The notes under the pieces are model-generated. The model did not search any database, was not told the DNA's origin, and saw only the letters and a program-made list of their open reading frames with translations. A DNA stretch of 64,000 nucleotides from Ruminococcaceae bacterium P7 (GTDB taxonomy: Bacteria > Bacillota > Clostridia > Oscillospirales > Acutalibacteraceae), in contig FMUA01000012.1 in NCBI GenBank assembly GCA_900100595.1, positions 39,837 to 103,836 of the forward strand, written 5' to 3'. Every line of letters starts with the position of its first letter. The first letter of the stretch is position 1. Made by a program: the position numbers and the translations under genes. Positions 9,599 through 19,461 of the stretch are shown one piece after another.

Positions 9599-10405
9599 TT
9601 ATTTATAGTAATCCCGATAGATTTTATATGATGCTTTTGTCATCTTGAAGCTTTTTCTCGAGGATATCTTATTGACGGACGCGCTCTCCATATGCAGGAC
9701 ATACAGTGACGGATCATACGTGATCACGCCCTTCGCCACCTCGACCTGATGCGCCAGCAGCACCTCTTCTCCCCACATGAAAACGGAATCGTCCAGATAG
9801 CCGCAGCACTCAAAAAACTTCGGGGTAAGTATCATGCAGGCGCCTGTCAATTGGAAAATATCCGTCTTGGTCAGCACTCTGTCTCTCTCTTTTCTTTTCT
9901 TCCTGAGAAAAGTTGAATACAAGAACTGCATCGTTTGGGATATCACGTAATTGCTGTAGTAAAGATCATAACTCATGCGCCGCTTCTTCGACGGTTTATT
10001 GACTCTCTGCGGGTTCTGATAACGGCCGTCTATCGTGATCAGCTCCGGCGCAATGACCATGCAGTTTTCTTTATATTCCGATTTCTCGAGAACCTCCAGA
10101 AAATCATAACGGTAGATCAGGTCATTGTTCGCGATCACCACATAGTCGTATTTCTTCAAGTCGATGGCTTTCAGTCCGTAATTCAAGCCGCCGAAATAAC
10201 CAAGGTTTTTGTCCGACCGAACCAGAAAGGTATGATCGGATTCGATGAATCCCTCTTTCAGCGCATGATAGTCTTTTTCATCCGAAGCATTGTCCACGAT
10301 AATCACGTCTCGCTCAACATCACCCTTCAGGCTCAGGATGTTCGAGACATTGTTTAACGAAATCAGATAATTGTTATAATTTACCGCTATAAATGCAACT
10401 CTCAT
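9599..10405 (-). CDS. Glycosyltransferase family 2, rhamnosyltransferase-like
   Basis: The 268-residue GT-A protein has VNYNNYLISLNNV at the start, the nucleotide-binding IIVDNASDEKD, NLGYFGGLNYGL and the DxD-like IANNDLIY. This pattern resembles WbbL-type rhamnosyltransferases. A dTDP-rhamnose supply from the rfb genes of the same operon fits, but the donor is inferred. The C-terminal VFMWGEEVLLAHQ contains the ED/GEE-type catalytic region. Confidence 0.85.
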   Translation of the reverse strand: MRVAFIAVNYNNYLISLNNVSNILSLKGDVERDVIIVDNASDEKDYHALKEGFIESDHTFLVRSDKNLGYFGGLNYGLKAIDLKKYDYVVIANNDLIYRYDFLEVLEKSEYKENCMVIAPELITIDGRYQNPQRVNKPSKKRRMSYDLYYSNYVISQTMQFLYSTFLRKKRKERDRVLTKTDIFQLTGACMILTPKFFECCGYLDDSVFMWGEEVLLAHQVEVAKGVITYDPSLYVLHMESASVNKISSRKSFKMTKASYKIYRDYYK

Positions 10406-10493
10406 GTTTATGTTCCCCCTTGGTTCCTTGACAAAATCGCGCCGGCAGACATTTGCTCATTTTGAGCGATACGCGGTGACGGCTGTAATAGAT

Positions 10494-11051
10494 TTATTTT
10501 TTATCATCCAATCTTTTGATGACCCGCGCGGGATTGCCCGCGGCGATACAGTTCGCGGGAATCGTTCCGCTGACGACGCTTCCCGCGCCGATGGTGGTAT
10601 TGTCGCCGATGGTCGCGCCTTTCAGAATTATGCTGTTGCAGCCGATAAACACGTTCTCTCCTATCGACACGGGCTTTATCCCCATATTCAGATGGGACGC
10701 CTCCAGCCGTAACGCGGGATCGGTCGGATGAAAGTCGTTGTCGATGATCTTGACGTTCGCGCCGATTCTGGTGTGGCTGCCGATTTCAATTCTCTCTCTC
10801 GCGTAAACGGTCGCTCCCGATATTCCCACATCGTCTCCGATAATGATCTCCGCCTGCGGCGTTCTCGATACGATGATCGTGCGCTGATAAAGACCGAGAA
10901 GATTGGAAAACAGCGACGAATTGATGGTGACATTATTTCCGATCTTGATGCCGCCGCGCTTTTTGGGAACGATTACGGGAAATCCCTTCAGCCGGAATCC
11001 CTTTCCGTATTCTACGCCTAAGAGCTTATATATCAGGTTATAAAGCTTCAT
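10494..11051 (-). CDS. Hexapeptide-repeat acyltransferase (WbbJ/LacA type)
   Basis: The 185-residue protein shows left-handed beta-helix repeats: IGNNVTI, IGDDVGI, IGSHTRIGANVKI and IGENVFIGCNSIILKGATIGDNTTIGAGSVV, with NDFHP carrying the likely catalytic histidine. The end motif AAGNPARVIK is standard for CoA-dependent sugar O-acetyltransferases. It would acetylate a hydroxyl of the repeat unit. The start overlaps the preceding glycosyltransferase gene by 14 nt. Confidence 0.9.
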   Translation of the reverse strand: MKLYNLIYKLLGVEYGKGFRLKGFPVIVPKKRGGIKIGNNVTINSSLFSNLLGLYQRTIIVSRTPQAEIIIGDDVGISGATVYARERIEIGSHTRIGANVKIIDNDFHPTDPALRLEASHLNMGIKPVSIGENVFIGCNSIILKGATIGDNTTIGAGSVVSGTIPANCIAAGNPARVIKRLDDKK

Positions 11052-12255
11052 TTTTTAATTCCTCTAAACACTCAACATATTTCTTTGCGTTGTCAACAGA
11101 ACAAAGAGATTTGAATACCTCTCTCGCGTTGGATGACTCGGAAACGATGTTTTCTTCATAAAAATGTATGATAGCGTCCGAAAAGCCCTTGCTGTCATTC
11201 CAGTCAACGACAACACATTTGTCGACCTCGCTGAGAATCTTCGCGTAGCTGGACTCTTTTTCAACCGCGACGACCATCGGTCTTGCCGCGTTCAGAATCG
11301 TTGACGTCTTACTGGGCATGCAGGTCGTGATGATGCCCTTGGGAAGCGCGTTGATATTCACGTTCGCCATCGCGTAGTTGTGGCGCGCGTACTCCTTCGG
11401 CTGATACGGGAAAAAGACCATGTTGGTAAGATTCATTTCTTTTGCCATGCTTTTCAGCAGATTCATATTATTGCCGTCGCCGATAATGATAAATATGATG
11501 TCGGAATAGGCTTTCATTTTTTCCGCAGCCTCGGCAAACAAGACGGGATTTACCATCGCGCCCAAATTGCCCGCGAATACAACCCTGAACTTGTCCATAA
11601 GCTCCGGGTGATCCCGAAGGAACAGATTGTCCTCATCCGCAATTTCTGCCGCTTCGTCGCTGTAACTCCAATTGTAGATGACTCTGATTTTGGATTCGGG
11701 TACCTTTTCGTTCAGCAGCGTCTGCTTCATATCTTCGGAAATCGTTACGATGAGATCGGATTTCTTATATGCCGACTGCTGCATCTTCCGGAATACGGAA
11801 TAAGGGATCCCCTTGATTCCATGCGTCGGAAGCTTGTGCAGAACGCCCGCGTCAATGGGAAAAATGTTCTGGACGTTAAATAATACGGGCGCTTTCAATG
11901 TCCGTTTCAGCATCTTCAGCGCAATTAACGGACTGGGGTTTGACTGAAGAAATACGGCGTCCGTGTCCTTATAGCGCTTATAGATTTTTTTGCATAAAAA
12001 CGCGTATCGAAAATCCTGAAAATACCGTTTGACCAAAGCGCTCTTTTTCAGGGATTTGTCATAAATCACATCGCAATGCAGGTTTTTGTAATGCTGTAAC
12101 TCGACAGGAATATCCGGATCCGAACCGCCGTGGTTCGTTACTATCATACGGACGTGATGGCCGCTCTCCAGACACTGCCTGATCATCTCTTTCAGCAAAT
12201 GCACGGAAGGACCGTGCTGATCAAATCCGATATATAAGACAAATAAAAAATTCAT
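11038..12255 (-). CDS. Glycosyltransferase family 4 (WbuB-like)
   Basis: The 405-residue GT-B enzyme has HGPSVHLLKEMIRQ at the N-terminus, the hinge ENKVPESKIRVIYNWS-like sequence (VPESKIRVIYNWSY) and donor-domain segments FRVVFAGNLGAMVNPVLF and GDGNN, as in WbuB-like transferases. It lies between the decayed GNAT gene and the acetyltransferase gene. The sugar added is unknown. Confidence 0.87.
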   Translation of the reverse strand: MNFLFVLYIGFDQHGPSVHLLKEMIRQCLESGHHVRMIVTNHGGSDPDIPVELQHYKNLHCDVIYDKSLKKSALVKRYFQDFRYAFLCKKIYKRYKDTDAVFLQSNPSPLIALKMLKRTLKAPVLFNVQNIFPIDAGVLHKLPTHGIKGIPYSVFRKMQQSAYKKSDLIVTISEDMKQTLLNEKVPESKIRVIYNWSYSDEAAEIADEDNLFLRDHPELMDKFRVVFAGNLGAMVNPVLFAEAAEKMKAYSDIIFIIIGDGNNMNLLKSMAKEMNLTNMVFFPYQPKEYARHNYAMANVNINALPKGIITTCMPSKTSTILNAARPMVVAVEKESSYAKILSEVDKCVVVDWNDSKGFSDAIIHFYEENIVSESSNAREVFKSLCSVDNAKKYVECLEELKNEAL

Positions 12256-12315
12256 TTACTATCACCTATTCATACACATTCGCTCTCCGCAGTCTTCCCT
12301 CACCCGTTTGTTGAA

Positions 12316-12860
12316 TCAAATGATATGATACGGAAAAGTCTTTCTGAGTATACGGGAATATGTTTTTTCACCGGTTATCTGAAAACCGCATTTTTCATAC
12401 GCGCGAATCGCTGCCGCATTGGCTTTTCTTACGCCTAACGCAACCTCGGTTCCTCCTTCTTCCCTGAGCGTTTCTATCACTTTGGAAATCATCAGATTCG
12501 CGATATTTCTTCCCCTGTATTCCTTGAATACAAACACGCATGAAATAACCGTGTCTGTCTTGCGTACTCTGTAGCTCAGCTCATTTCCGTTGCGCCTGAT
12601 AAGCCAGATATAGCCGACAGGTTTTTTACTGCTCTTTTCAAAAAACAGAAAGCCTGTTGACTATTCCTTCTCACGCGTCAGATACGGCTTCATATTTGCT
12701 ATCGCAAACCGCCCTGAGCCAATATATCGATATCTTCAAGTGTTATGATTCTGGATTCATAACCGTCAACCGGGTAGCTGATAAAGTTTTCCGGTTTTAA
12801 TTTCATAATGTAATGGTGGTATGTGCTGATGAGTCTTTTCCCTGCAATTGTTATATTCAT
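12316..12860 (-). pseudogene. Decayed GNAT N-acetyltransferase (frameshift and in-frame stop)
   Basis: The C-terminal 73 codons keep GNAT motifs A and B (EYRGRNIANLMISKV, NAAAIRAYEKCGF). The same frame runs upstream as FFEKSSKKPVGYIWLIRR but meets a TAG just before STGF. The N-terminus starts at ATG 12860 (MNITIAGKRL) in another frame and breaks near the GGGCGG run after LEDIDILAQGG; the next frame continues as RFAIANMKPYLTREKE. One frameshift plus one nonsense codon are thus needed to rebuild a protein of about 180 residues. The intact enzyme probably N-acylated an amino sugar of the polysaccharide. A sequencing error could explain the frameshift, but less readily both lesions. Confidence 0.8.
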
Positions 12861-12873
12861 AAAGACTACAGCC

Positions 12874-14214
12874 TTATATGGTTACAAGGTTTTCCTTTCT
12901 ATGGAACAGATCCATGATATCACTGATACACGAAGCGACGTCATCACTGATAAATGACGCGGATCTTCCTGCATCAATGGCCTTTAAGAATGCTACCAGC
13001 TCTTGCCTGATACCTTCTCCTTCCAATTGGAAAAAGTATCGTTTGTTATCAGCGGGATTTTCATATCTGATTTCAAAATAATCCGTTTTCCACCAGGGAG
13101 ACGGAACATAAATATATCCTTTGGTTCCCGAAATAACCAGCTCGCCTTCCGATTTTACGCCCCTGCCGACACTGACTGTCGCCGTGCCGTTCGGATAGAT
13201 GAGATTGATGCGGGTAAATTGATCGTATCGGCTGTCCTTGTCCAGCAGCTTGCTGATCAGCTTGACGTCAACATAGTCGGTTCCCAGCAGCTGGAACACG
13301 GGCAGGAGCGCTGTGGGACCCCAGTAGCAGATACTGTTCCACGCATATTTCAGGTTTTCTCTTTGTATTTCGTGTAGGCTTGTACAGGTTGCGTCAATGG
13401 AAACAACATCGCCGATCTTTCCGCTCTTTACCAGCAGTATCAGACGATAATACGCGGTCGAATAGGCTGTCTTGATGTCATTCATCAGAATCAGATTTTT
13501 TTCTTTTGCCAATCGAGTCAGTTCGCAGTACGTTTCTCTGTCCAAGGTGACCGGGGATTCGCACAAAACATGCTTCCCTCTCTCCAACGCTTCCCTGATC
13601 TGCGCGTAGTGCAGGTCAGGATGCGACAGGATAAACAGCGCATCCGACCTGTCAAGCAGATCATTGAAGCTGTCCGTCACGTAAAGGCCGGGCGCTTCCA
13701 TTTCATCCGCGATCGTCTTTGTCATGGAACAGATGCCCGAGACCTCCAGCCCGTTTACATATTTGCATTCGTTATAAAACTTTTTGAGGATGCGTGTTTC
13801 GTAGTCCCCTACAAAGCCCAGCCGTATCTGTCTTTTGCACGAACGGATATCTGAGCTTGAAATACCTGTGGTGCGGGGAAGATACACAACCTCGCAGTAT
13901 TCGTTAAGATAATCAAATTTTCCGACCCAGTCGGAACCGACCGTGAAAATGTCGACGCCGAATCTGAGAATATCGTCTATCTTCTGTCCTTCATATTCCT
14001 CAATGATGATCTCGTCGGCAATACCTGTTTTCCGTATCGCTTCCACCCGTTCCATCAGGGGCTGCTGGGTGTTGATTTTCCCTCTTTTTTTGTCGAAATC
14101 ATCGGACGTCACGCCGACGATCAAATAATCTCCGAGCGCTTTCGCTCTTTCCAGTAACCGAATATGTCCATAGTGAAGCAAATCATATGAACCGTATGTA
14201 ATTACCTTAACCAT
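12874..14214 (-). CDS. Fusion: glycerol-3-phosphate-type cytidylyltransferase plus Gfo/Idh/MocA-like oxidoreductase
   Basis: Residues 1-125 are a TagD-like cytidylyltransferase with HYGH at 14-17 and RTTGISS at 114-120, the two signature motifs of this family. From residue 130 a Rossmann domain follows (GFVGDYETRILKKF, HPDLHYAQIREALERGKHVLCESP), then a dehydrogenase C-terminal domain, as in Gfo/Idh/MocA oxidoreductases. Cytidylyltransferases of this type make CDP-glycerol, CDP-ribitol or CDP-ethanolamine. Next to the TagB/TagF-like transferase gene, a CDP-polyol or CDP-phosphonate is plausible. The fusion suggests that reduction and activation of one small substrate are coupled. Confidence 0.87.
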   Translation of the reverse strand: MVKVITYGSYDLLHYGHIRLLERAKALGDYLIVGVTSDDFDKKRGKINTQQPLMERVEAIRKTGIADEIIIEEYEGQKIDDILRFGVDIFTVGSDWVGKFDYLNEYCEVVYLPRTTGISSSDIRSCKRQIRLGFVGDYETRILKKFYNECKYVNGLEVSGICSMTKTIADEMEAPGLYVTDSFNDLLDRSDALFILSHPDLHYAQIREALERGKHVLCESPVTLDRETYCELTRLAKEKNLILMNDIKTAYSTAYYRLILLVKSGKIGDVVSIDATCTSLHEIQRENLKYAWNSICYWGPTALLPVFQLLGTDYVDVKLISKLLDKDSRYDQFTRINLIYPNGTATVSVGRGVKSEGELVISGTKGYIYVPSPWWKTDYFEIRYENPADNKRYFFQLEGEGIRQELVAFLKAIDAGRSASFISDDVASCISDIMDLFHRKENLVTI

Positions 14215-14250
14215 TTCCCATACCTCGATTGACCTTCCGCGCCGTCCTGA

Positions 14251-15327
14251 TCAGAGTAATCCCAAACGGTGCATATCATGAAAAGCTTCGATCAATGTAT
14301 CAAAATCGTTTTCGGTCAGCGCTCCGATATGACCGACCCTGAACACCTTATCTCTGAGCTCTCCGCCGTTGGGACATACCCAGATGCCGTACTCATTCTT
14401 GAGAGTCGTAAAGATATCAAATGCGGATACGCCGCCTGTCGGAGTGAGCGGCGTTACCGCGTTCGGCAGAGAATCTGAGATGATCTGCAGCGGCAAACCG
14501 CTGATTCTCTCTCTGAAATACTTCGCAAGATTGCCGATGCGCTGTACTTCGGAATCCACGCCGCCCGCCGCGTCGATTTCCCTGAGACGGCGGTTGATCT
14601 GCAATAGGATTCCTACGGCACAGGTGAACGGCGTCTGACCTCTTTCCTGGTTCTTGAGGGCTGATTTCAGATCGAAATACATGGTACGCGGACGATTGTT
14701 GTTTACCCTCTCGACCGCCTCTTCCGATAACACAACGAGAGCTACGCCCGGAGGACACGCAAGCGCTTTCTGCGAACCGGTGATCATCACCTGCACATGG
14801 AGCGCTTTCATATCAAATTCATCGCAGAGGAACGAACTGATGGAATCCACCACCAGGAAAATGTGATTTCTGGTGCAAAAATCACTGATCAGCCTGATAT
14901 CGTAAAGAACACCGACGGATGTTTCGTCCAGATTGACAAGAAATCCCGTGTAGCCCTTATCGTCATATTGTCTGAGAGTTTCCTCTGTGACGCCCTGTCC
15001 GAATTCGGGATGGATCGCCGTGTAGGGAACGCCGTGGATCTCCAGCAATTCAACGAATCTGTGTCCGAAGCTTCCGCCGTCAATCACCAGCACCTTGTCC
15101 TTGGGGGTAAAGCAATTCATCACCGCCGCTTCCATCGCGCCCGTGCCCGATGAAGTCAAAAAGACAACGCGCGCGTTTTCTTCGGCTTTCGCGAATTTCT
15201 TGATCAATTTTTCGTTCTCCAGCATGACTGCCGAAAACTCCGCGGTGCGGAAATACGGCACCTGCTCCGCTCCTATCGCTCGGACAGACGCGGAGGACAT
15301 GACCGGTCCTACTGTAAAATTAAGCAT
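14251..15327 (-). CDS. Class V PLP aminotransferase, possible 2-aminoethylphosphonate transaminase
   Basis: The 358-residue protein is a fold-type I class V aminotransferase: [25 protein letters not shown] and the PLP-lysine motif [15 protein letters not shown]. Alanine-glyoxylate and 2-aminoethylphosphonate-pyruvate aminotransferases belong here. With a PEP mutase in the same operon, conversion of phosphonoacetaldehyde to 2-aminoethylphosphonate is the favoured role, but the substrate is inferred. It sits between the TagB/TagF-like gene and the cytidylyltransferase/oxidoreductase fusion, so it could instead aminate a product of that oxidoreductase. Confidence 0.83.
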   Translation of the reverse strand: MLNFTVGPVMSSASVRAIGAEQVPYFRTAEFSAVMLENEKLIKKFAKAEENARVVFLTSSGTGAMEAAVMNCFTPKDKVLVIDGGSFGHRFVELLEIHGVPYTAIHPEFGQGVTEETLRQYDDKGYTGFLVNLDETSVGVLYDIRLISDFCTRNHIFLVVDSISSFLCDEFDMKALHVQVMITGSQKALACPPGVALVVLSEEAVERVNNNRPRTMYFDLKSALKNQERGQTPFTCAVGILLQINRRLREIDAAGGVDSEVQRIGNLAKYFRERISGLPLQIISDSLPNAVTPLTPTGGVSAFDIFTTLKNEYGIWVCPNGGELRDKVFRVGHIGALTENDFDTLIEAFHDMHRLGLL

Positions 15328-15346
15328 CTCTACTCTCCCTCATGTT

Positions 15347-16537
15347 TCAGCCGGCGGTGTTTGATTCATTCATACCTAGTCTGGTTTTTATGAAATTCAT
15401 GCACACCTGCGTCGCGTTGCCGCCGCCCTGAACATACCTTTCCTTTACCTTTATTGTCTTTTTCTTCTCTTCCTCGAAATCCATTGTCAATATGTGTTCA
15501 AGAATCTGCTCCTGATTGAAAAAGACCGAGCCAGGGAACATGACCTCCAGCTCCTCGTTAAGTCCTCTTGTGTTTTTGTATTCTTCATAATCATACGCGA
15601 AATCAACGATCGGTCTTTCCAGGATGGAGTAATCGTAGGCAATGGAGGAATAGTCCGTGATGAGAATATCCGAGGCAACAAGAACCGTATTGACATTCTG
15701 CTCCAGAGAACCGTTAATGACAAAGTCATCATATTCCAGATTCATCGACTTTGTGGTGAGATGATGCGCGCGGAACAGCAGTACATAGTCCTTGCTTAAT
15801 TTCTTTCTCCAAAGCGCAATGTCCATCGGAGGTGCGATGGAGTAATTCTCGCCGCCGTCCGAGCTGTCTCTCCATGTGGGAGCGTAAAGAATCACTTTCT
15901 TTCCGTCCGGGATCCCCAGCTTTTTGCGCGCCTGTTTTACCGTTTCGGGGGTTACATGATATAATTCATCGTCTCTCGGGACGCCGCAGATGACGCTCGC
16001 TTCCCGTCTGACCTTATAATCCCTGACGTTGATATCTTCATCAAATTTTGAAAAGCTGCAGAACATATCGACGTCAGAATAGTCGTAGTCGTTTCTGTTT
16101 TTCTGCGCGTTGCCGTCAACCTTGAACTGTCCGCCGTGACCTGTGTTCAGAAACACGGTTTTCCTCGGCTTAAAAAGCAGACCTCTTTCAATATTGACGT
16201 TGCAGACCCAAACGCCCGACTGGATCGCCTTTGTGAAATACTTCAGGCTGTTCAGACCGACCTTTTCCGTATTATCCGGTACGCTGAACTTGTCCGGATC
16301 AACAAACGCCCAGACATATTTAAAATCCTTGAAATCCGGATCGGAACGCATGGCGTCAAAGATGATTTTGGGGCTGTCTCCGTAGTTTCTGCCAATGAGA
16401 GACTGAAAAAACACCTGATGCGGGTTTTTCTTGATAAACAGTCCGATAAACCGGAAGCCCGCGCTCATGACTACCACATACGCCTTTTGTACAAACGCGT
16501 TATGCTTGATCAAATACTCAATCTTTTGCATTCCCAT
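15347..16537 (-). CDS. CDP-glycerol glycerophosphotransferase family protein (TagB/TagF-like)
   Basis: The 396-residue protein has the family markers NTGHGGQFKVDGN (acceptor HG motif), ILYAPTWRDS, LLFRAHH and ILITDYSSIAYDYSILERPIVDFAYD (donor-phosphate site). Such enzymes transfer polyol-phosphate units from CDP-glycerol or CDP-ribitol onto teichoic-acid-like polymers or capsule sugars. Two cytidylyltransferase domains in the operon could supply its donor. ATG 16537 is chosen because GGGGA lies about 8 nt upstream. The acceptor is unknown. Confidence 0.88.
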   Translation of the reverse strand: MGMQKIEYLIKHNAFVQKAYVVVMSAGFRFIGLFIKKNPHQVFFQSLIGRNYGDSPKIIFDAMRSDPDFKDFKYVWAFVDPDKFSVPDNTEKVGLNSLKYFTKAIQSGVWVCNVNIERGLLFKPRKTVFLNTGHGGQFKVDGNAQKNRNDYDYSDVDMFCSFSKFDEDINVRDYKVRREASVICGVPRDDELYHVTPETVKQARKKLGIPDGKKVILYAPTWRDSSDGGENYSIAPPMDIALWRKKLSKDYVLLFRAHHLTTKSMNLEYDDFVINGSLEQNVNTVLVASDILITDYSSIAYDYSILERPIVDFAYDYEEYKNTRGLNEELEVMFPGSVFFNQEQILEHILTMDFEEEKKKTIKVKERYVQGGGNATQVCMNFIKTRLGMNESNTAG

Positions 16538-16555
16538 TGTTCTGTTCCCCTTTTA

Positions 16556-17566
16556 TTAAAAAAGTCCCTCTTTATTGCAATCATTAAACCAGTCTTTGAA
16601 GGTGTCTTCAAAGGCGTAGTGGAATTTGTAATCCGTTTCGGAAAGCTTTTTTCCGCTGATATTCGTCGATACCATCAGCTTCTTTATTCTCGCGGGATGG
16701 ATGCCGACTTTCTTGCCGCCGATCGGTCCGAGAATATGCGCCGCCGGCATCAGAATCCATGACGGCACCAGCATGATGTGTCTTTTCATCCCCGTCGCTT
16801 TCTGCATCGTTTCACAAATCTGCTGGATGGTGTACGCAGGCTCAAAGCTGCAGTTGAATATATCAACGCCTACAAAATCATTGTCGATCATTCTGTATTT
16901 AAAGAACCGGACAAGCTCCTTGACGTAAATACACGCCTTGATTGTATCCTTTCTGCCGGCATAGAAAAAGTATCTCTTTTTCTGTCCGTTGTACAGCCGC
17001 GTCATATTGCCGTGCTCGCCCTTTCCGTAAACTATGCCCGGACGGACGATTGTCAGCTCTCTCTTGTCCTTATCGGCATTCTGCCACTTCTCATGGATCT
17101 TCTCGGCGACAAACTTGCTGATACCGTAGGGCGTATTGGGAGTCGGAAGCGTTTCCTCTGTTTTCAGCTCTTCCGCCGCGCCGTACGGGGCGATGGAGCT
17201 GGTAAAAAGGATCTTATGGATATTGTGCTTTTCCGCAAAGGCAACTACATTTTCAGCGCCGAGGATATTGGTCTCAAAATATGCGTGATCGGGATGTCCC
17301 GGAGTGCGGTGAACCGCCGCAAGATTAAAAATAATATCATTTTCAGTGGGTGTAAAATCAAATTCGATCGGTTTGCGTACATCCAAACGGATATATTGAA
17401 CGTTTTCGTTTTTCTCAACAATTCCCGGAACTACGCCCTCCTCGCCGGGCATGACGATATCAAGGTCGTATATTTTATCTTCCTTGTTCTTGGTTTCGTT
17501 AAGCAGGTGAATCAGATGTGTTCCGATAAATCCGGAGCCGCCGAAAATAATATAATTCATTATCAC
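16556..17566 (-). CDS. NAD-dependent epimerase/dehydratase
   Basis: The protein is an extended short-chain dehydrogenase: GGSGFIGTHL for NAD binding, SSIAPYG, and the YGISK catalytic YxxxK. It would epimerise or dehydrate a nucleotide sugar for the polysaccharide, perhaps the UDP-uronate made by the 6-dehydrogenase whose stop adjoins its start. A GTG at 17566 and an ATG at 17560 are both possible starts after AAGGGA. Confidence 0.87.
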   Translation of the reverse strand: MIMNYIIFGGSGFIGTHLIHLLNETKNKEDKIYDLDIVMPGEEGVVPGIVEKNENVQYIRLDVRKPIEFDFTPTENDIIFNLAAVHRTPGHPDHAYFETNILGAENVVAFAEKHNIHKILFTSSIAPYGAAEELKTEETLPTPNTPYGISKFVAEKIHEKWQNADKDKRELTIVRPGIVYGKGEHGNMTRLYNGQKKRYFFYAGRKDTIKACIYVKELVRFFKYRMIDNDFVGVDIFNCSFEPAYTIQQICETMQKATGMKRHIMLVPSWILMPAAHILGPIGGKKVGIHPARIKKLMVSTNISGKKLSETDYKFHYAFEDTFKDWFNDCNKEGLF

Positions 17567-18817
17567 TTAGTCCCTTCTAAACAAATCTCTTGTGTACACT
17601 TTTTCACTCACATCATCCAGACAGCTGTCATAGCGATTGGCAATGATCGCCTGAGAGCGCTTCTTGAATTCCTCGATATCATTGACGACCTTGCTGCCGA
17701 AAAACGTACTGCCGTTTTCAAGCGTCGGTTCATAAATGATGACAGTGGCGCCCTTTGCCTTGATGCGCTTCATCACTCCCTGAATGGAGCTTTGACGGAA
17801 GTTATCGCTGTTGCTCTTCATCGTCAGACGAAACACGCCGATGACACATTCCTTCTCCGCTTCGGCAGAAAAGTCGCCGCGGTTGTAATAATCATAATAG
17901 CCCGCGATATTCAGGACGCGGTCGGCAATAAAGTCCTTTCTCGTCCGGTTGCTCTCAACAATCGCTTCGATCAGATTCTGCGGAACGTCTCGGTAATTGG
18001 CAAGCAGCTGCTTCGTGTCCTTCGGCAGACAGTATCCGCCGTAGCCGAAAGAGGGATTGTTGTAATGCGTTCCGATTCTCGGGTCAAGACATACGCCGTT
18101 GATGATTTGCTGTGTGTCAAGCCCCTTCATCTCCGAATAGGTGTCAAGCTCGTTGAAAAAGCTGACGCGCAGAGCAAGATAGGTATTCGCAAAAAGCTTG
18201 ACCGCTTCCGCTTCCGTAAAGCCCATGAATAGCGTTTCTACGTCTTCCTTGAGCGCGCCCTCCCGCAGAAGCTCCGCAAAGGTGTGCGCCGCTTTGACAA
18301 GCCGCTCGTCTTCCATATCCGTGCCGACGATGATGCGGCTCGGGTAAAGGTTATCGTAAAGCGCCTTTGATTCTCTCAGAAACTCGGGGCTGAATATGAT
18401 ATTTTTGCTTCCCGTCTTTTCTCTGATGGATTTCGTGTAGCCGACGGGAATCGTGGATTTGATCACCATGACCGCGTCGGGATTGTTCTGCATGACCAGC
18501 TTGATGACCGCTTCCACTGCGGAGGTGTCAAAATGCTGCGTCTTGCTGTCGTAATTTGTCGGCGCGGCAATAACGACAAAATCGGCAGCCTTGTAAGCCG
18601 TTACAGCGTCCAATGTTGCCGTCAAATCCAGTTCCTTTTCCGCAAGGTATTTTTCTATATAGCAGTCTTGAATCGGTGACTTTCTCTTGTTGATCAGCTC
18701 AACCTTTTCGGGGATAATGTCAACCGCGTACACTTTGTGGTTCTGCGACAGCAATGTTGCGATCGAAAGACCAACGTAACCTGTTCCTGCAACTGCGATT
18801 GTGTATTTGTTAGCCAT
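17567..18817 (-). CDS. ugd: UDP-glucose/UDP-hexose 6-dehydrogenase
   Basis: The 416-residue protein has the N-terminal [16 protein letters not shown] site, FSPEFLRE, and the catalytic-cysteine motif [10 protein letters not shown], as in UDP-glucose dehydrogenases that oxidise UDP-glucose to UDP-glucuronate in two steps. Homologues acting on UDP-ManNAc exist, so the exact hexose is inferred. ATG 18817 ([11 protein letters not shown]) has GGAG about 9 nt upstream and fits the family N-terminus better than the upstream extension. Confidence 0.9.
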   Translation of the reverse strand: MANKYTIAVAGTGYVGLSIATLLSQNHKVYAVDIIPEKVELINKRKSPIQDCYIEKYLAEKELDLTATLDAVTAYKAADFVVIAAPTNYDSKTQHFDTSAVEAVIKLVMQNNPDAVMVIKSTIPVGYTKSIREKTGSKNIIFSPEFLRESKALYDNLYPSRIIVGTDMEDERLVKAAHTFAELLREGALKEDVETLFMGFTEAEAVKLFANTYLALRVSFFNELDTYSEMKGLDTQQIINGVCLDPRIGTHYNNPSFGYGGYCLPKDTKQLLANYRDVPQNLIEAIVESNRTRKDFIADRVLNIAGYYDYYNRGDFSAEAEKECVIGVFRLTMKSNSDNFRQSSIQGVMKRIKAKGATVIIYEPTLENGSTFFGSKVVNDIEEFKKRSQAIIANRYDSCLDDVSEKVYTRDLFRRD

Positions 18818-18843
18818 TGCTCCAGACTCCTTCACTAAGTAAA

Positions 18844-19461
18844 TCAGTTAAACCGGAAGGTATCCCTGATTCCGCTCCACTTTTGATCCTTTTCGCTGAG
18901 CTTCAGCGGCGTACCGTCCGAAAGACTGTAGCCGTCGCCGCTCGCGGTTCCGCCGTATTCTCCGCAGACGCCGTATCCTGCCCAGTCAATACCGATCTCG
19001 GGATCGTTCCACGCAAGACCGCCTTCATCATTCGCGTGATAGAAATCATCGCACTTATAGACAAATTCCGCCGTGTCGCTCAGCACAAGAAAGCCGTGAG
19101 CAAATCCGCGGGGAATCAAAAACTGCTTTTTGTTTTCCTCGGTCAGCTCTACGCCGTACCATTTTCCAAACGTCTTGCTGCCGCTTCTCAAATCAACCGC
19201 TACGTCAAATACGGCGCCCCTGATCGCTCTCACAAGCTTTGTCTGCGGAAACTGCTTCTGAAAATGAAGTCCGCGCAGCACGCCTTTGACTGACATCGAT
19301 TGATTGTCCTGCACAAAGGTGATATCGATTCCCGCTTCCTTCATGTCGTTCTCATTATACGTTTCCATAAAGTAACCGCGGTTGTCACCGTGAACTGCGG
19401 GAGTGATCACGCAAAGTCCTTCAATTCCGCCGACGTTCTTCTCAACTGTGATTTGTCCCAT
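18844..19461 (-). CDS. rfbC: dTDP-4-dehydrorhamnose 3,5-epimerase
   Basis: The 205-residue cupin enzyme has [11 protein letters not shown], the catalytic-histidine region RGLHFQ, and [11 protein letters not shown], all typical of RmlC. It makes dTDP-4-dehydro-L-rhamnose from the RmlB product. The ATG at 19461 overlaps the last base of the rfbD stop and is preceded by AAGGAG. It is the fourth gene of a contiguous rfbA-B-D-C set. Confidence 0.94.
   Translation of the reverse strand: MGQITVEKNVGGIEGLCVITPAVHGDNRGYFMETYNENDMKEAGIDITFVQDNQSMSVKGVLRGLHFQKQFPQTKLVRAIRGAVFDVAVDLRSGSKTFGKWYGVELTEENKKQFLIPRGFAHGFLVLSDTAEFVYKCDDFYHANDEGGLAWNDPEIGIDWAGYGVCGEYGGTASGDGYSLSDGTPLKLSEKDQKWSGIRDTFRFN

Noticed and set aside
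16778..18232. Long plus-strand frame (484 codons) opposite the 6-dehydrogenase and epimerase genes
   Set aside because: It lies antisense to two well-supported enzymes, has no family motifs and no ribosome site, and is an open shadow frame.
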